Shown piece after piece: positions 38,831 through 48,899 of a stretch of DNA of 64,000 nucleotides. The stretch is from Poecilobothrus nobilitatus (taxonomy: Eukaryota > Arthropoda > Insecta > Diptera > Dolichopodidae), in the NCBI GenBank assembly GCA_947095535.1, contig OX352772.1, forward strand, positions 163,031,162 to 163,095,161, given 5' to 3'. Both the position numbers and the translations under genes were made by a program. Under the pieces are notes generated by a model. That model searched no databases and had not been told where the DNA came from. It saw nothing but the letters and a program-made list of their open reading frames with translations. Position 1 is the stretch's first letter. Every line of letters begins with the position of its first letter.

Positions 38831-39139
38831 AGTTATATATTTAAAGTTTGTAAACTTTAAGTATTAACAATTTTTTTGAACTTTCAATCAATTAACCTTA
38901 CCTAATGCAACTTAGCATTTTTTTAGTAAATTTTAATTAATAAATTTTAATAAAAACAAATCCATAAGCATTTCGAAAATTAGTATTAGGTAATGTTATT
39001 GTTTTATGTTACGAAATGCTTATGTTAGCAATAAGTATAATATGTAAACTTTAATATAAATAAGTTAAAGATATAAAATAAAAATTAGTCTTAAGATCAC
39101 ACTAAAAGAAATCGTTTTAATTAAACAAAAAACGCAACT
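38831..39139 (+). repeat. 3' LTR of plus-strand Gypsy
   Basis: 309 bp, starts AGTTATATATTTAAAG and ends ACGCAACT. It aligns with the 5' LTRs but lacks about 75 bp between CAATTAACCTTA and ATGCAACTTAGC and has several other differences. It supplies the true LTR start that is lost at the 5' ends. Confidence 0.85.
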
Positions 39140-39639
39140 CACGCTCTTTTCTTTAAATTCATTTAAAAAGAAGAAATGCAGTAATTTTATAATTAATTAG
39201 AAATTCATATTATTTTGTTTTTAATTCATAATGCACGTATTAAAAAGAGACAGCATTAGTTTTTATAATATTTCCTGTAAAGCCATCGTACGAAATCCAA
39301 AATCTTTTATTTCTTTCTATTGCGGGATTGGATCTGATAGGACGCTGAAAGGTTGCTTTTAATAATTATTAAATAATATTTTAAAATGTAAAAAATTTAA
39401 ATAAATTAATAAAATTTGAAAGTATTTATAAAAATAATTAAAATAATATTTTGAAATGTAAAAAATTTAAATAAACTATAAAATTTGAAAGTATTTATGA
39501 AAATAATTAAAATTGTAGTAAGAATGGTAATCTTTTGTGTTGAATTAAGAATACATCTTGGATAGAAATAGAATAATTTGTGCAAAAATTTGCTTCGTAT
39601 TTTTTTTTCAACATTAATTGACTTTAAGAAGGCTTAAAC
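39140..39639. other. Interval with a 2-copy direct repeat, no gene
   Basis: 39,361-39,432 and 39,433-39,501 are two imperfect copies of a ~70-bp A+T-rich unit (ATAATATTTTGAAATGTAAA, AAATTTGAAAGTATTTAT). Otherwise nothing coding is seen. The sequence right of the LTR cannot be tested for a target duplication, because the left flank has been rearranged. Confidence 0.5.
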
Positions 39640-40042
39640 TCGCAACAGTACATTTTTAATAAATTTCATTTTTCTGAAACGCTCCCCTGATTTTGCAGCA
39701 GAAATCGCTTTTGAATATATTTTCTCTTCTTTTTCGTTATCAATAAATACTTCATCAGTTGGTTCCTATTCATAGATCTCTTCCATGGGAAATTGCATTC
39801 CAAAATATTTATTTTTGATAAGTTCTGATTGAACTACTGCATTTCGTAAGTGGTTTAGGACGTGTTTGAACACCCTTTGATTCGCAAAGCTTTATACTTT
39901 CTTATTTATGTTGACCTTTTTCATTCTGATGAGAGCTCATACTCTTTTTATTGCCTACTTTATACAAATTTTGACGAAATAAATACCATTTTTGAATATC
40001 CGACAAATTTTTATTTAATTTAATTTTTTTCATATTGTTCAT
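39640..40042 (-). pseudogene. Polinton charged-protein homologue, broken (fragment 1)
   Basis: Minus strand from the ATG at 40,042: NLSDIQKWYLFRQNLYKVGN matches HLTDTQKWYLYRQNLFKIRN of the gene at 46,806. Further on, DEVFIDNEKEEK and SKAISAAKSGERFRK match its C-terminal half. Several stops. Function unknown; in both Polinton fragments it follows the small basic protein gene. Confidence 0.7.
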
Positions 40043-40290
40043 TGTAAAAACTTACCAATTATTCCTGATGGAGCAGCGGCAATTAGTGTAGCTAAAAATT
40101 CACCCTTTTGAATAATGGTTTTCGATCTGAACACCTTTTCATACTTTTTCAATTGGTTTATTGCTTTTTACTTAAATTACAATGATCTTTCAATATATTC
40201 AACGCTATTTCACACAATGTTTTTATTACTTACGCGGCTTAGAGTTTTTAATAGATGCAATATATGTTGGTTTCCCTTCAATCGTTTCAT
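40038..40290 (-). pseudogene. Polinton small basic/hydrophobic protein homologue, degraded (fragment 1)
   Basis: Only remnants are legible: KHCVK-like residues (compare KHCDPEV in the gene at 46,486) and the hydrophobic end APSGIIGKFLQ, matching LSGIIGNFMK. Position between ATPase and the charged-protein gene is the same as in the main fragment. Confidence 0.55.
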
Positions 40291-41035
40291 ATTTCTCATT
40301 TAAATTATCTAAATTTTCATTTTCACAAAAAGAAAAATTCTCTCATTGTTTAAATAGAACGTTAAAATCTTGACTAAGATCTATAAATATATAACCGAGT
40401 GGTCCTAACATTACTTCATTATATACTTTTTGGAATTCATTCATTTTATTGGGATAAATTTGTTGTGACAATGTTAAAATCTGCAACTTGTCTGTGGGGT
40501 TTTTAGAAAGTACCAAATATTTACAATTATTATTATTATTATTTATTTCTTCTTTATTTTTCTAAATATAATATAAAAATTCATAACTTACAAACTGAAA
40601 ATATAATAATTCATTAACTTACAAATAATTAATTTATATTATACAATTTATATTATGTAAACTTTATATTATAAAACTTAGAAACTAGAAGAAAAACTTA
40701 CTAGTTGTAATAATATAATTTTGAACAAATCATTTTAGAGAAATATTTCTTGAAAATTTTCCATGATGAAACACATTTTGAGTTGTAAATATTACAGATA
40801 AGTTCCTATGATGCGAACCTCTAGTAAACAATTCGTAAACAGTTTTATTACTTGAATCCAACATCATATCATCTTTTGCTACTAATAAAGAATGGTGATT
40901 GTCACTCAAGTCTGGTATAGCATTAGAATATTCAAGTTCTTCAATGTTTAATGGAACTGCAGTTTTACCACAACACGATGGTATCGTTACCATCATTGTG
41001 AAAGGATGATATAACATAGTCATTATAATCTAAAA
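40290..41035 (-). pseudogene. Polinton packaging ATPase, broken (fragment 1)
   Basis: FtsK/HerA-type ATPase. On the minus strand: HPFTMMVTIPSCCGKT (degenerate Walker A) followed closely by HSLLVAKDDMM (Walker B region) and FTRGSHHRNLSVIFTTQNVF (sensor region). About 200 bp of A+T-rich sequence (40,527-40,735) interrupts the gene before YLVLSKNPTDKLQILTLSQQ. The part between Walker A and B is shortened. It is a diverged homologue of the gene at 46,027, not a recent copy. Confidence 0.8.
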
Positions 41036-41129
41036 GGTAAACACATTCTTGTCTATATTTATAGTAAAACCATTAAATAATATCATGATAATTCAAAAAT
41101 ATTTAGTCATTTCATTACTACATTTTGCC

Positions 41130-41262
41130 ATGGATAGAAATCATTTTCTAGTAGTCGATTTACAATTTTCACGAAGAAATGAAAAATAATATTTTTTAAA
41201 AGAATTGGCAGCTGTGGAAAAAGAAATTTTAGTTCCACTAATATTTCACTTTAAACGAGCAT
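41130..41262 (+). pseudogene. Polinton-associated conserved hypothetical, fragment (fragment 1)
   Basis: The ATG at 41,130 opens MDRNHFLVVDLQF, then after a TAA YFLKELAAVEKE and IFHFKRAY. It matches the gene at 45,240-45,602 (FIVEPQFLQGNEKQYFLKEL, YHFKAPY). It is divergent from the ATPase, as in the main fragment. I recognise a family often found in insect genomes near such elements but do not know its activity; an RNase H/exonuclease-like fold is only a guess. Confidence 0.5.
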
Positions 41263-41940
41263 ATTAATAAGAACGTTCGAATTTTTAACATGTAGACATG
41301 GAATTTTGCATATAGAACTGCTCGAAAAAGTGTGTGGGAATAATATACTAGATATAGATGCAGATACAGCTTTCAAAAACGTATAACAAATATAGATTTC
41401 ATAATTTCTGAAATGTTTATAACAAAACCGAGAACACATATATATAACAAGATTTTGCATAAAATAAATAAATAAATTTGTTAAAAACAGTTAAAAAATC
41501 ATAATAAAATTTTTTTTTTACAAAAAAAAATTTATCCTTTTTCATTCAGAATTATCACAAAGCAAAAACATAATTCTAACTTCTTATATTTATACTTACT
41601 ACTACTTGTTGAAGATCAAGATCAATATTTACTACACCATTCCAATTCCGCAAGCTTTGGTTGGTCTGATTTAATGTAATGGTTGATCCTCCGCACTTTG
41701 TGGAATCTTAAAGATCATGTCCATTACATAATATTGAAGAAATCTATTTTCTCAATTTTTGCCTTATCAATAACCAAAAGGCAATTTTGCAATTTAGTAG
41801 TATTTATTTATTCCATTTTTGTAAATAAATTAAATTTTACTTTTTTAAATAAATTTTATTTGTAATTTTGTTTAGTTCCATCTGAATTTTTTGAATTTAA
41901 TTTCAGTTTTTTAAATAATTTTTATTTGTAATATTATTTA
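41263..41940. other. A+T-rich interval, no gene
   Basis: The left end may hold more remains of the 41,130 gene. A duplicated phrase (TTTTTTAAATAA.TTTTATTTGTAAT) occurs at about 41,843 and 41,909. No convincing coding sequence. Confidence 0.4.
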
Positions 41941-42150
41941 GTTTCATTTATTTTGAAAAAGGTTTCATTTACTTTAAAAAAGCTTTCATTTATTTTGAAA
42001 TAGGTTTCATTCAATTGAAAAATATTTTCATTTTATTGAACAAAGGTTTCATTCAATTGAAAAATAATTTCATTTTATTGAAAAATAGTTTTATTCAATT
42101 GAAAAAAGGTTTCATTTAATTGAAAAATAGTTTCATATAATTGAAAAAAG
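41941..42150. repeat. Minisatellite, ten 21-bp units
   Basis: Ten head-to-tail units of exactly 21 bp, of the type GTTTCATTCAATTGAAAAAT A. Alternate units share TTTATTTTG or TTCAATTGA cores, and the later ones contain the palindrome TCAATTGA. The unit length is constant; substitutions distinguish units. Confidence 0.9.
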
Positions 42151-42539
42151 GTTTAATCGGAAAATGCTATATTTAGTCGATATTGTGATACTATCCAAAT
42201 CAATCGAAGAAGCAGTCAAATATCTGAAAAGAACTCTTAAAGTTACAGCTCCGAACGTATAATAACAATAGTCTAAATCATTCTGATGCTACAAAGTACA
42301 ATAACTTGAGTCGAATGATTGGTTACGAAACATAATATTTTTTATATCTACACAATAAAAATAAAAATTTAATACAAAAATTTGTTGTAGTTGGGATATA
42401 TGTTTTAAGTTAACAACATTATTAATGAAGTAAAAAAAACTATATAAAGCGAAAAAAGCAAAAAAAAAGATAATATGTGAAATTACATAAAACATTAAAA
42501 TTAGATTATAAATATACAGATGAAATTTTGATTTCTATA
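42151..42539. other. A+T-rich interval, no gene
   Basis: No convincing coding frame; probably the 3' flank of the LINE fragment to the right. Confidence 0.4.
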
Positions 42540-43830
42540 TTAAAACATTTAACTATCTTTCGGAGTTCTCAATATTGAAATATAGAAGCCAGATCTTTAG
42601 TTAGAGAGAAATTTGGATAGTATTCTAACATTCCTAATATCTTCAGGTAATTTGTAAAAATTTTAGGAGCCGTTATTGTATAGAAATGACAAAAATGAAC
42701 TTTACAGAATCGTGGTACTACTGCAAAATTACAATTATTGATTCTTAAATTATATGAACTATTGCCCTGGTGGTAAGATAACCTAATCTAATGAAAAAAG
42801 TTTTTATAGTTTAATAGATGTACAGCTTTTTACTTTAAGAATACCCAAGGTAACAAATAGGTTATGTGGATGAGTTAATCTATTGGAATTACTGATCACT
42901 CTTATTGCAAATTTCTGAAGTTCTGAAGTTATTAAGCTACGTAATTTATTGAAATATACACCGCCTCAGCAAGTTATATAATATTAAAGTTTTGAATGAA
43001 AAAGAACATAATGTAAACTTAAACAAACTGTAGTAGAACTGTAAAATCTAACAAGATATAATTTCCGAATAACATTACTTAAGTATTTTTTTAGATAGTT
43101 AGAATGTTCAATCCAAGATAAATTAGAAACAATTATTATAGCCAAATATTTAAAATGATCAACCTTTTCAATCTTAAATCAATTGGAATTACACTGGGAA
43201 ACACAATTAGTATTGAACAAATTACAAAAAGCTGAATGATAGAAAATATCATAATTTAGAGATGGAGAGCTATAGATATTGAAAATCATGTATTTAGTTT
43301 TTTCGCTTATAGCGACTTTATGTTTACCAAACCACTTACGAAGAATTATTAAGTCATGATTCATAGACTCGATAGATTCATTAATGTTAGAGACAGCATA
43401 AGTAAATGCAATATCATCTGCAAAAGCAGTCGAAACGCCTTTAAATTTCTGCAGAAAGAGGAAATTAATATAGATTAAAAATAATATAGGGCCTAGAACA
43501 GACCCTTGAGCAACTCCACGTGTGATATTTGTGAAAGAACCAGTCAAATTATTAATTTTAACTCTATGTTTTCTATTTGATAAAAGCGAAGAAACCAATT
43601 TAGGATAAAGCCTCTAAATCCAGGTCTAGAAAGTTTCTGTAATAGTACATTATGCGATGAACGATATCAACAGCTTTTTTGATATCTATAAAGAGTGATG
43701 TGGAAGCTTTATCTAAATTTAAACCATCATAAATTTCAGAACAGGATTTCAATAAAGCTTCTTCGGAATATTTATTTTTTAAAAAGCCAAGCTGACAGTT
43801 ATTGAAGATCTGATTTTTATATAAGAGATA
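42540..43830 (-). pseudogene. Second LINE family, reverse transcriptase fragment
   Basis: Minus strand from about 43,830: GFLKNKYSEEALLKSC, TSLFIDIKKAVDIVHR, then an open stretch (43,179-43,598) with SLLSNRKHRVKINN, ITRGVAQGSVLGPILFLIYI and TAFADDIAFTY, followed in broken frames by LVRFYSST, TSELQKFAIRVIS and LPEDIRNVRILSKF. This is the RT and thumb region of a Jockey/CR1-like LINE different from the one at 1,152 (FADDIAF, GVAQGS). Endonuclease and 5' part are absent, as in a 5'-truncated insertion. Confidence 0.85.
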
Positions 43831-43835
43831 TTAAA

Positions 43836-44087
43836 ATGTCTCACGTCGACAGAAAATCTAAAAACAGTATTAATTTTTACGTTCCTAGAGATATGGAAGA
43901 AAATGATATACGAACTCATCAGGAGTCACTATGTCATTTCGACAAATGTTTTGAATATATCAAGAATACTTCTTCGTTCACGAATATGAAGCACAAGATT
44001 AGGCTTTACATAGGTAAAACAGAAGATAGCTTACACAGTATTCCCAAAGGAAAAGAACCATTTAATGTACTTTATGTGAGTAGGTAA
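43836..44087 (+). CDS. Unrecognised ORF, 83 codons
   Basis: MSHVDRKSKNSINFYVPRDM opens a frame with balanced, protein-like composition (Cys, His, Arg, Trp-free). I see no domain, signal peptide or membrane segment. It starts next to the LINE fragment and could be a remnant of another element or chance. Confidence 0.25.
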   Translation: MSHVDRKSKNSINFYVPRDMEENDIRTHQESLCHFDKCFEYIKNTSSFTNMKHKIRLYIGKTEDSLHSIPKGKEPFNVLYVSR

Positions 44088-44934
44088 TCCTGCACTTGAG
44101 GATGGGAAAAAATCATGCCATATCGCACCGAAGACCACGCCCACTGACCTATATTTTGATTGATGGGTTTAATGTAGGTTATTCTTGGTTAGTAGGTCAA
44201 AAACTTGTTTTGTTTGTTTTGGTTTAGGTTATAAGCATGGCTTGTTAACTTATAAGTTGCAAGTGGTTGTATAGTAGGAAATGAAGGTTGTTGGTACTGT
44301 AGAAGTTGTTAGGCAAGGTTAATGAACTGAACAAGTTTAGGACATTTAGGTTTTTCAATAAATTCATTGATACTTTGTAATAGGATATCATACAAATAGA
44401 AAGATGATTTTTTTCAGGTCAAATCAAGTTTATTTTTTTAAATTGCTCAAAATCGCATGCTTAATAAAATATACCTACATACGTAAAAGGAGATATAAAA
44501 GAAACGAAAAAAACTTGTTTTTATTATTTAATAAGAAAAATATTCATAGGTACTTTTGAATACCAAGATGTAAATAATAAAAATAAAAACAAAACGTAAA
44601 CAGGAAGAGGGTACAAAGTGTATTTTTGTTTATTAAAGAAGATCAATAATTGTTGTAAGTTGTTATTATAGTTTTAAAGCTGCAAAATAAAAAAATAAAA
44701 AATTATGGAATTATAGGTGCATCTGTTATGTAAGATTTTTTCTGTTCTATAATAACAATGAGAAAATAACCGGAAATCTTTGATTTACTTGGTTTTGTTA
44801 TCATTGCGTTACATTCTATACTGTAAGGAATCAAAAAGGCAAATTAATTGCTTTTGGTACCTATTTGAAAACAAAATAAAACAAATTTATTTATATGTTT
44901 GAAATAATTTTGTATTTGAAAATATTTTACAATT
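44088..44934. other. Interval without recognised features
   Basis: Less A+T-rich at 44,095-44,300 (GGATGGGAAAAAATCATGCC, CGAAGACCACGCCCACTGAC). No gene, repeat or RNA recognised. Confidence 0.4.
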
Positions 44935-45168
44935 TTACAGAAATCTGTGTTGGAAAATTTTTTTACGATGATCAGATGTTAAGATTTTAGAAATAGCGAG
45001 ACCAACTTTTTCTATACGTTTTTGAAATCTACTTCTATCACGTGCGTATTCTTCCCAATGACCTTTCCTTGCTGATCTGTAAGCATAGACCCATACATGC
45101 ATAATGTGAATTTCTTGTTTTATGTTGAAGTAAACTTTTTTTTTGTTATTTAAATTCATATTGTGCAA
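44935..45168 (-). CDS. Unrecognised ORF, 77 codons
   Basis: A basic frame with VWVYAYRSARKGHWEEYARD and FQKRIEKVGLAISKIL. Composition looks protein-like but no family is recognised. It lies just downstream of the Polinton-associated gene at 45,240 on the same strand and may be a broken further part of it or a separate gene. Confidence 0.25.
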   Translation of the reverse strand: MHNMNLNNKKKVYFNIKQEIHIMHVWVYAYRSARKGHWEEYARDRSRFQKRIEKVGLAISKILTSDHRKKIFQHRFL

Positions 45169-45239
45169 GTATGAAAATTGAAGGTCTTAATCTAACATTT
45201 TTTCTTTTAAAAGATGCATATATACATTAAATCAATTTT

Positions 45240-45602
45240 AAACAGCACATCTGAAACTCTTGTTTGATAAGTGTATAGGACAATTTGAAATAAAGTTTTC
45301 AATCTTTTGTAATGATGGCAAGTCTCTGCTTAGATCTTCTATTTTAACACTGTCAATGTACTTTTGAAGGAAAAGTTTTTTTTGTTACCTTTAACATAAA
45401 TTTTTTCCGCTGACTCTAAATAGTGTTTTAATATACATTTTACATCTTGATTAAGCTCTTATGCGGGGTACGGTGCTTTGAAATGATACACAGTTGGAAT
45501 TAAACTTCCTTTTTCAAGTATGATGGCTAACTCTTTTAGGAAATATTGTTTTTCATTTCCTTGCAAAAATTGTGGTTCAACTATAAAAACTTGTTTAACC
45601 AT
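45240..45602 (-). pseudogene. Polinton-associated conserved hypothetical (main fragment), broken
   Basis: The ATG at 45,602 begins MVKQVFIVEPQFLQGNEKQY; ELAIILEKG and YHFKAPY follow up to a stop at 45,459. In other frames come EKIYVKGNKK, VKIEDLSRDLPSLQKIENF and CPIHLSNKSFRCAV. It is homologous to the fragment at 41,130 and is divergent from the ATPase gene. Confidence 0.55.
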
Positions 45603-45731
45603 GTCGAAGGTTTGTAAAAGAATGTTCAATGAAATAACTAAATTTACATTTATATTCATTTCGAAAAAGAGCTGTTCATATAAATATAGGTTAGCAAAGA
45701 TTGTTTTAACTAATACAACTATGTTATTTCA

Positions 45732-46248
45732 ATATTTACAGTTGAGTGAAATATCTCTTGAAAATTTACCCTGGTGAAAAACATTTTGTGTTACAAATAT
45801 TACAGATAAATTTCTATGATGTGATCCTCTAGTAAATAAATCACATACAAACTTATCATGAGAACTTAACATCATATCATCAACAATAACTAACAAAGGT
45901 TCTTGATTATCATTAAAATCTAGAATAGTGTTACTATATTCAACATCTTTCATATATCCTTTGGCTCCGCCACCATCATTGTAAATGGGTGAAACAACAT
46001 AGTTGTATTAGTTAAAACCATTATATATGAAAGATGTTGAATATAGTGACACTATTCTAGATTTTAATGATAATCAAGAACCTTTGTTAGTTATTATCGA
46101 TGATATGATGTTAAGTTCTCATGATAAGTTTGTATGTGATTTATTTACTAGAGGATCACATCATAGAAATTTATATGTAATATTTGTAACACAAAATGTT
46201 TTTCACCAGGGTAAATTTTCAAGAGATATTTCGCTTAACTGTAAATAT
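45732..46248. repeat. 226-bp inverted repeat within the ATPase gene
   Basis: Arms 45,732-45,957 and 46,023-46,248 have the same length and about 97% identity, separated by 65 bases. Both arms carry the Walker B region of the packaging ATPase (SNTILDFNDNQEPLL on minus, SDTILDFNDNQEPLL on plus). The spacer, read on the minus strand, encodes FHPFTMMVAEPKG, the segment that precedes this region in the ATPase. So the gene has been duplicated head-to-head around its Walker A part. Confidence 0.9.
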
Positions 46249-46540
46249 CTAGTACTTTTCAAAAATCCAAGAGATAAATCGCAGATATTACCTCTAGCTC
46301 GCCAAATATATCCCAATCAAATCAAAGCATTTGAAAAAGTATATAATGATGTGACGTCAGTCCCATATGGCTATATATAGATCTTACTCAAGACGTTAAT
46401 GATATATTTCGATTAAGAAGTGATATATTTGGAAAAGGTTTGTGTTATTGTACGAGAGATCAATTAGAACAATTTGGGGAGGAATATGAAACGTTTGAAG
46501 AGCAATCGACATATATTGCACCTATTAAAAACCTCTAAAC
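46027..46540 (+). pseudogene. Polinton packaging ATPase, N-terminally lost (main fragment)
   Basis: FtsK/HerA-superfamily ATPase that packages DNA into capsids in related viruses. Visible parts: LLVIIDDMMLSSHDK (Walker B), FTRGSHHRNLYVIFVTQNVF, YLVLFKNPRDKSQILPLARQ, and after a frame change near 46,380 DVNDIFRLRSDIFGKG and CTRDQLEQFGEEYETFEE. The Walker A region is missing on this strand because of the inverted duplication, so no working enzyme can result. The C-terminus overlaps the next gene. Confidence 0.85.
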
Positions 46541-46809
46541 CAAAATTCCAGAAAGTAATTATAAAACACTGTGACCCTGAAGTAATAAAAACATTTTGCG
46601 AAATCTCTTTAAATATTTTAAAAGGTAATTGTAATCTGAGTAAAAAAGCAACAACCCAATTACGCAAGTATAAAAAAGAATTAAGATCACTTATTTGTCG
46701 GAAAAAATCTATAAATAACAAAAGAAAAATTATTATTTAACGTGGTGGATTTTTACCTATACTTCTTGGTGCAATACTATCAGGGATAATCGGAAATTTT
46801 ATGAAATGA
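46486..46809 (+). pseudogene. Small basic protein with hydrophobic C-terminal helix (Polinton), nonsense-broken
   Basis: From the ATG at 46,486: MKRLKSNRHILHLLKTSKPK, VIIKHCDPEVIKTFCEISLN, many Lys/Arg, then an in-frame TAA at 46,738-46,740, then RGGFLPILLGAILSGIIGNF. A basic body plus a Gly-rich hydrophobic end is typical of a small virion or membrane-active protein in insect Polintons/adintovirus-like elements (from memory). It starts inside the ATPase end and its stop overlaps the next ATG (ATGA at 46,806-46,809). Confidence 0.7.
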
Positions 46810-47498
46810 ATAATACAACGCTTAATAAAATGATAATTTTAAACCCTGAGATTTATGAAAGAATGAAGCAAAATGCAGACATTGAACTCAATGAATTGGA
46901 TAAAAATATGAAAAAAATATTGTTAAATAAACATCTCACGGATACTCAAAAATGGTATCTATACAGACAAAATTTATTTAAAATAAGAAACAAAAAACGA
47001 CAACTTCCTAGAAATAAAGATGAAAAAATAAAAATTACGGAAACAAAAGGTACTCAAACTCGTGCAAAACAAATGTATATAGATGCGGAAACTCAATCGC
47101 ATTTTCCTGAATATAAGAATGTTGAAATACAAGTTGTTCCTGAAGAAGAAGAAGTATATGAAAAAGAAGCTAATGACGAAGTATTTGATGATGAAATTTA
47201 GGAAAATATTTTAACAAAAGCATTGTCAGCTGCTTCAGTTGGAAAACGTCTTAGAAAAAGAAAATCAATTAGAAATCAAAATGTACAAATTTTTGAAACT
47301 GATACAGGAGACATTATTACTGTTCCTTTAGATAGCCCAAGCCCACCAACGAAAAAAGAAAAAACTATAAATAGCAAAGAGTTGAATAATTCATCAAAAC
47401 GTGTTTTAAGGTCAGCTATAGCAGGTAATACTCAAACAGAACTTAATTTTCCAATTCGTAAGAATAAATCCGCAAGCTCATGGACAACATACAAGTAA
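46806..47498 (+). pseudogene. Charged Polinton protein, nonsense-broken
   Basis: MNNTTLNKMIILNPEIYERM begins a Lys/Glu-rich protein with LTDTQKWYLYRQNLFKIRNK. A TAG at 47,199-47,201 interrupts an otherwise continuous frame, which goes on with ALSAASVGKRLRKRKS and ends near 47,498. I recognise it only as a frequent companion of Polinton capsid genes; role unknown. Its end overlaps the next gene start (47,480). Confidence 0.65.
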
Positions 47499-48407
47499 AA
47501 GATGAATTTTATGTCACTTTACTCAGTGATACATCTATGAACTATTATCCAGAAAATTCATTATCATCTTTTACAAATAAAATGAATAAATACATGTGTG
47601 ATTCAAGGTAGAAAATCGGTATTTCAAAAATGTATGTTAATGATTTCGTTCAAAATGTGTATGGTGAAGAATAGGAAAAAAGTACTCAAATATTTATTAA
47701 AGGTATGCAGAAAGATATGATAGGAGTTGGAACATCATATATTCCATACATAGAAAAACAAATGATATGCGACTGGAAAGTTTTTCTACTACCAACACTA
47801 ACTCAAAATATACGCCCACTTAATAGGTTTACAAGAAAAGAAGTTGAACGACAGTTGATTTGGGGAATTTTTAATTTTATAAACGATGAAGCTCATCATA
47901 CATAACCAACAAAAGCTGAGGAGATGCCTAAAAATTTAAGTTACACCACAATATGTGTTACTAAGCCTAAAATATATATAAAAATAAGAGCAAATTACGC
48001 TTATACCCTCGAAGGACTTTTGACAACATGTTTCAATCAAGTATCTTTTAAAGTTACAGATTTTAAAAAATATAAATCACGTGTAATAGAAGCTTTCAAA
48101 ACTTTTATAGATAGTGTACAATTGATTCCCATTAGTAAATCAGATATGTTTTTTATATACACATAATTGAACGGCAAAAAATAGATGATAAAGATATAAG
48201 GTGTTTAAGATCTGTTAACATACAAAATTCTTTCCTGATACTGTAAAAGAATTCAGTAATATTCAATATTGCAATGTGGAGAAATCATTTAATAACATTT
48301 CATTACTTTTATGTGATAAATATGGATACAAAATAAACTTTTCCAATAGTTCAATTCCAACAAAAATTTTATTACATTTATTTATACATTTAAAAAAGTA
48401 TAAATAA
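47480..48407 (+). pseudogene. Probable Polinton minor capsid (penton-type) protein, broken
   Basis: The ATG at 47,480 opens MDNIQVKDEFYVTLLSDTSM, then NYYPENSLSSFTNKM. Such an N-terminus is common to a structural protein of animal Polintons that I believe to be the single-jelly-roll minor capsid protein. Stops at about 47,609, 47,672 and 47,903 and frame changes after 48,164 break it. The C-terminal part reads FPDTVKEFSNIQYCNVEKSF and KINFSNSSIPTKILLHLF. Position before pX-like and major capsid genes supports a structural role. Confidence 0.65.
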
Positions 48408-48449
48408 AAGCGATTTTACAAAACTATATATTATTTCATTTTATTCATT

Positions 48450-48899
48450 ATGGAGAGAGCGTACTTCAAATATTATTTAGTTCAATCAGGAAAAGGTCTT
48501 GAGGATATTGGTCCTTCGTTATACTCAATTCTACCTTACCAAAGTGGACGAGGGTTAGGGAGCTTTTTCGGTGGTCTTTTTAGATATTTAAAACCAATAT
48601 TTACGTCTGTAGCTAATATATTAAAAAAAGAGGTTATTAACTCTGGTATTAATGCATTATCTGATATTGCCACAGGTGCAAATGTAAAAGAAGTGGTTCA
48701 AGATCGAAGTAAAGAGATAATGAAAAATGTAAGACGAGGTGCAGTTCGGAAACTCAATGAAATGTATGGACAAGGCAAAAGAAAACGAAGAAAACCTATA
48801 AAAAGACCTCTCATTAATAATTTAAATTATTTTACGTCGAAGCGACGCAAAGTTAATAACAAAAACAAAACAAACAAACAAAAAGCTATTTTTGAATAA
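48450..48899 (+). CDS. pX-like virion core protein (Polinton)
   Basis: 149 codons, open throughout. Glycine-rich amphipathic segment GRGLGSFFGGLFRYLKPIFT (about residues 33-55), helical VANILKKEVINSGINALSDI, and a very basic C-terminus (GQGKRKRRKPIKRP, SKRRKVNNKNK). This pattern is like adenovirus-type core or membrane-active proteins and is a standard gene before the major capsid gene in Polintons. The stop is two bases before the capsid ATG. Confidence 0.75.
   Translation: MERAYFKYYLVQSGKGLEDIGPSLYSILPYQSGRGLGSFFGGLFRYLKPIFTSVANILKKEVINSGINALSDIATGANVKEVVQDRSKEIMKNVRRGAVRKLNEMYGQGKRKRRKPIKRPLINNLNYFTSKRRKVNNKNKTNKQKAIFE

Larger units (their letters stand above)
434..39139 (+). other. Overall extent of plus-strand Gypsy material (both copies)
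   Basis: Plus-strand Gypsy sequence is found from the 5' LTR at 434 to the 3' LTR at 39,139. It is one element duplicated: copy 1 (434-~17,636, no 3' LTR) and copy 2 (20,287-39,139, complete ends). The primer site matches tRNA-Ser and LTR ends are AGTT...AACT, as in the 17.6/297 group. No env-like frame is seen between integrase and 3' LTR, although the group often has one. Confidence 0.75.
20287..39139 (+). mobile_element. 17.6/297-like Gypsy element, interrupted, both LTRs present (copy 2)
   Basis: 5' LTR, tRNA-Ser primer site, broken gag, protease, RT, RNase H and integrase, polypurine tract and 3' LTR can all be followed. It is interrupted by a LINE (about 21,030-23,934), by the mdg1-like element (28,440-36,194) and by a mini-me-like element (37,857-38,284). 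All its genes are broken. Confidence 0.85.

Noticed and set aside
40527..40735. Intron in the fragment 1 ATPase
   Set aside because: The extra ~200 bp is A+T-rich but has no convincing GT-AG pair at its edges on the minus strand; it looks like an insertion.
41941..42150. CRISPR-like array
   Set aside because: Units are contiguous 21-bp repeats with no unique spacers, in a eukaryotic transposon context.
46464..46721. Minus-strand 85-codon frame
   Set aside because: Antisense to the ATPase end and basic-protein gene, which have recognisable conserved relatives in fragment 1.
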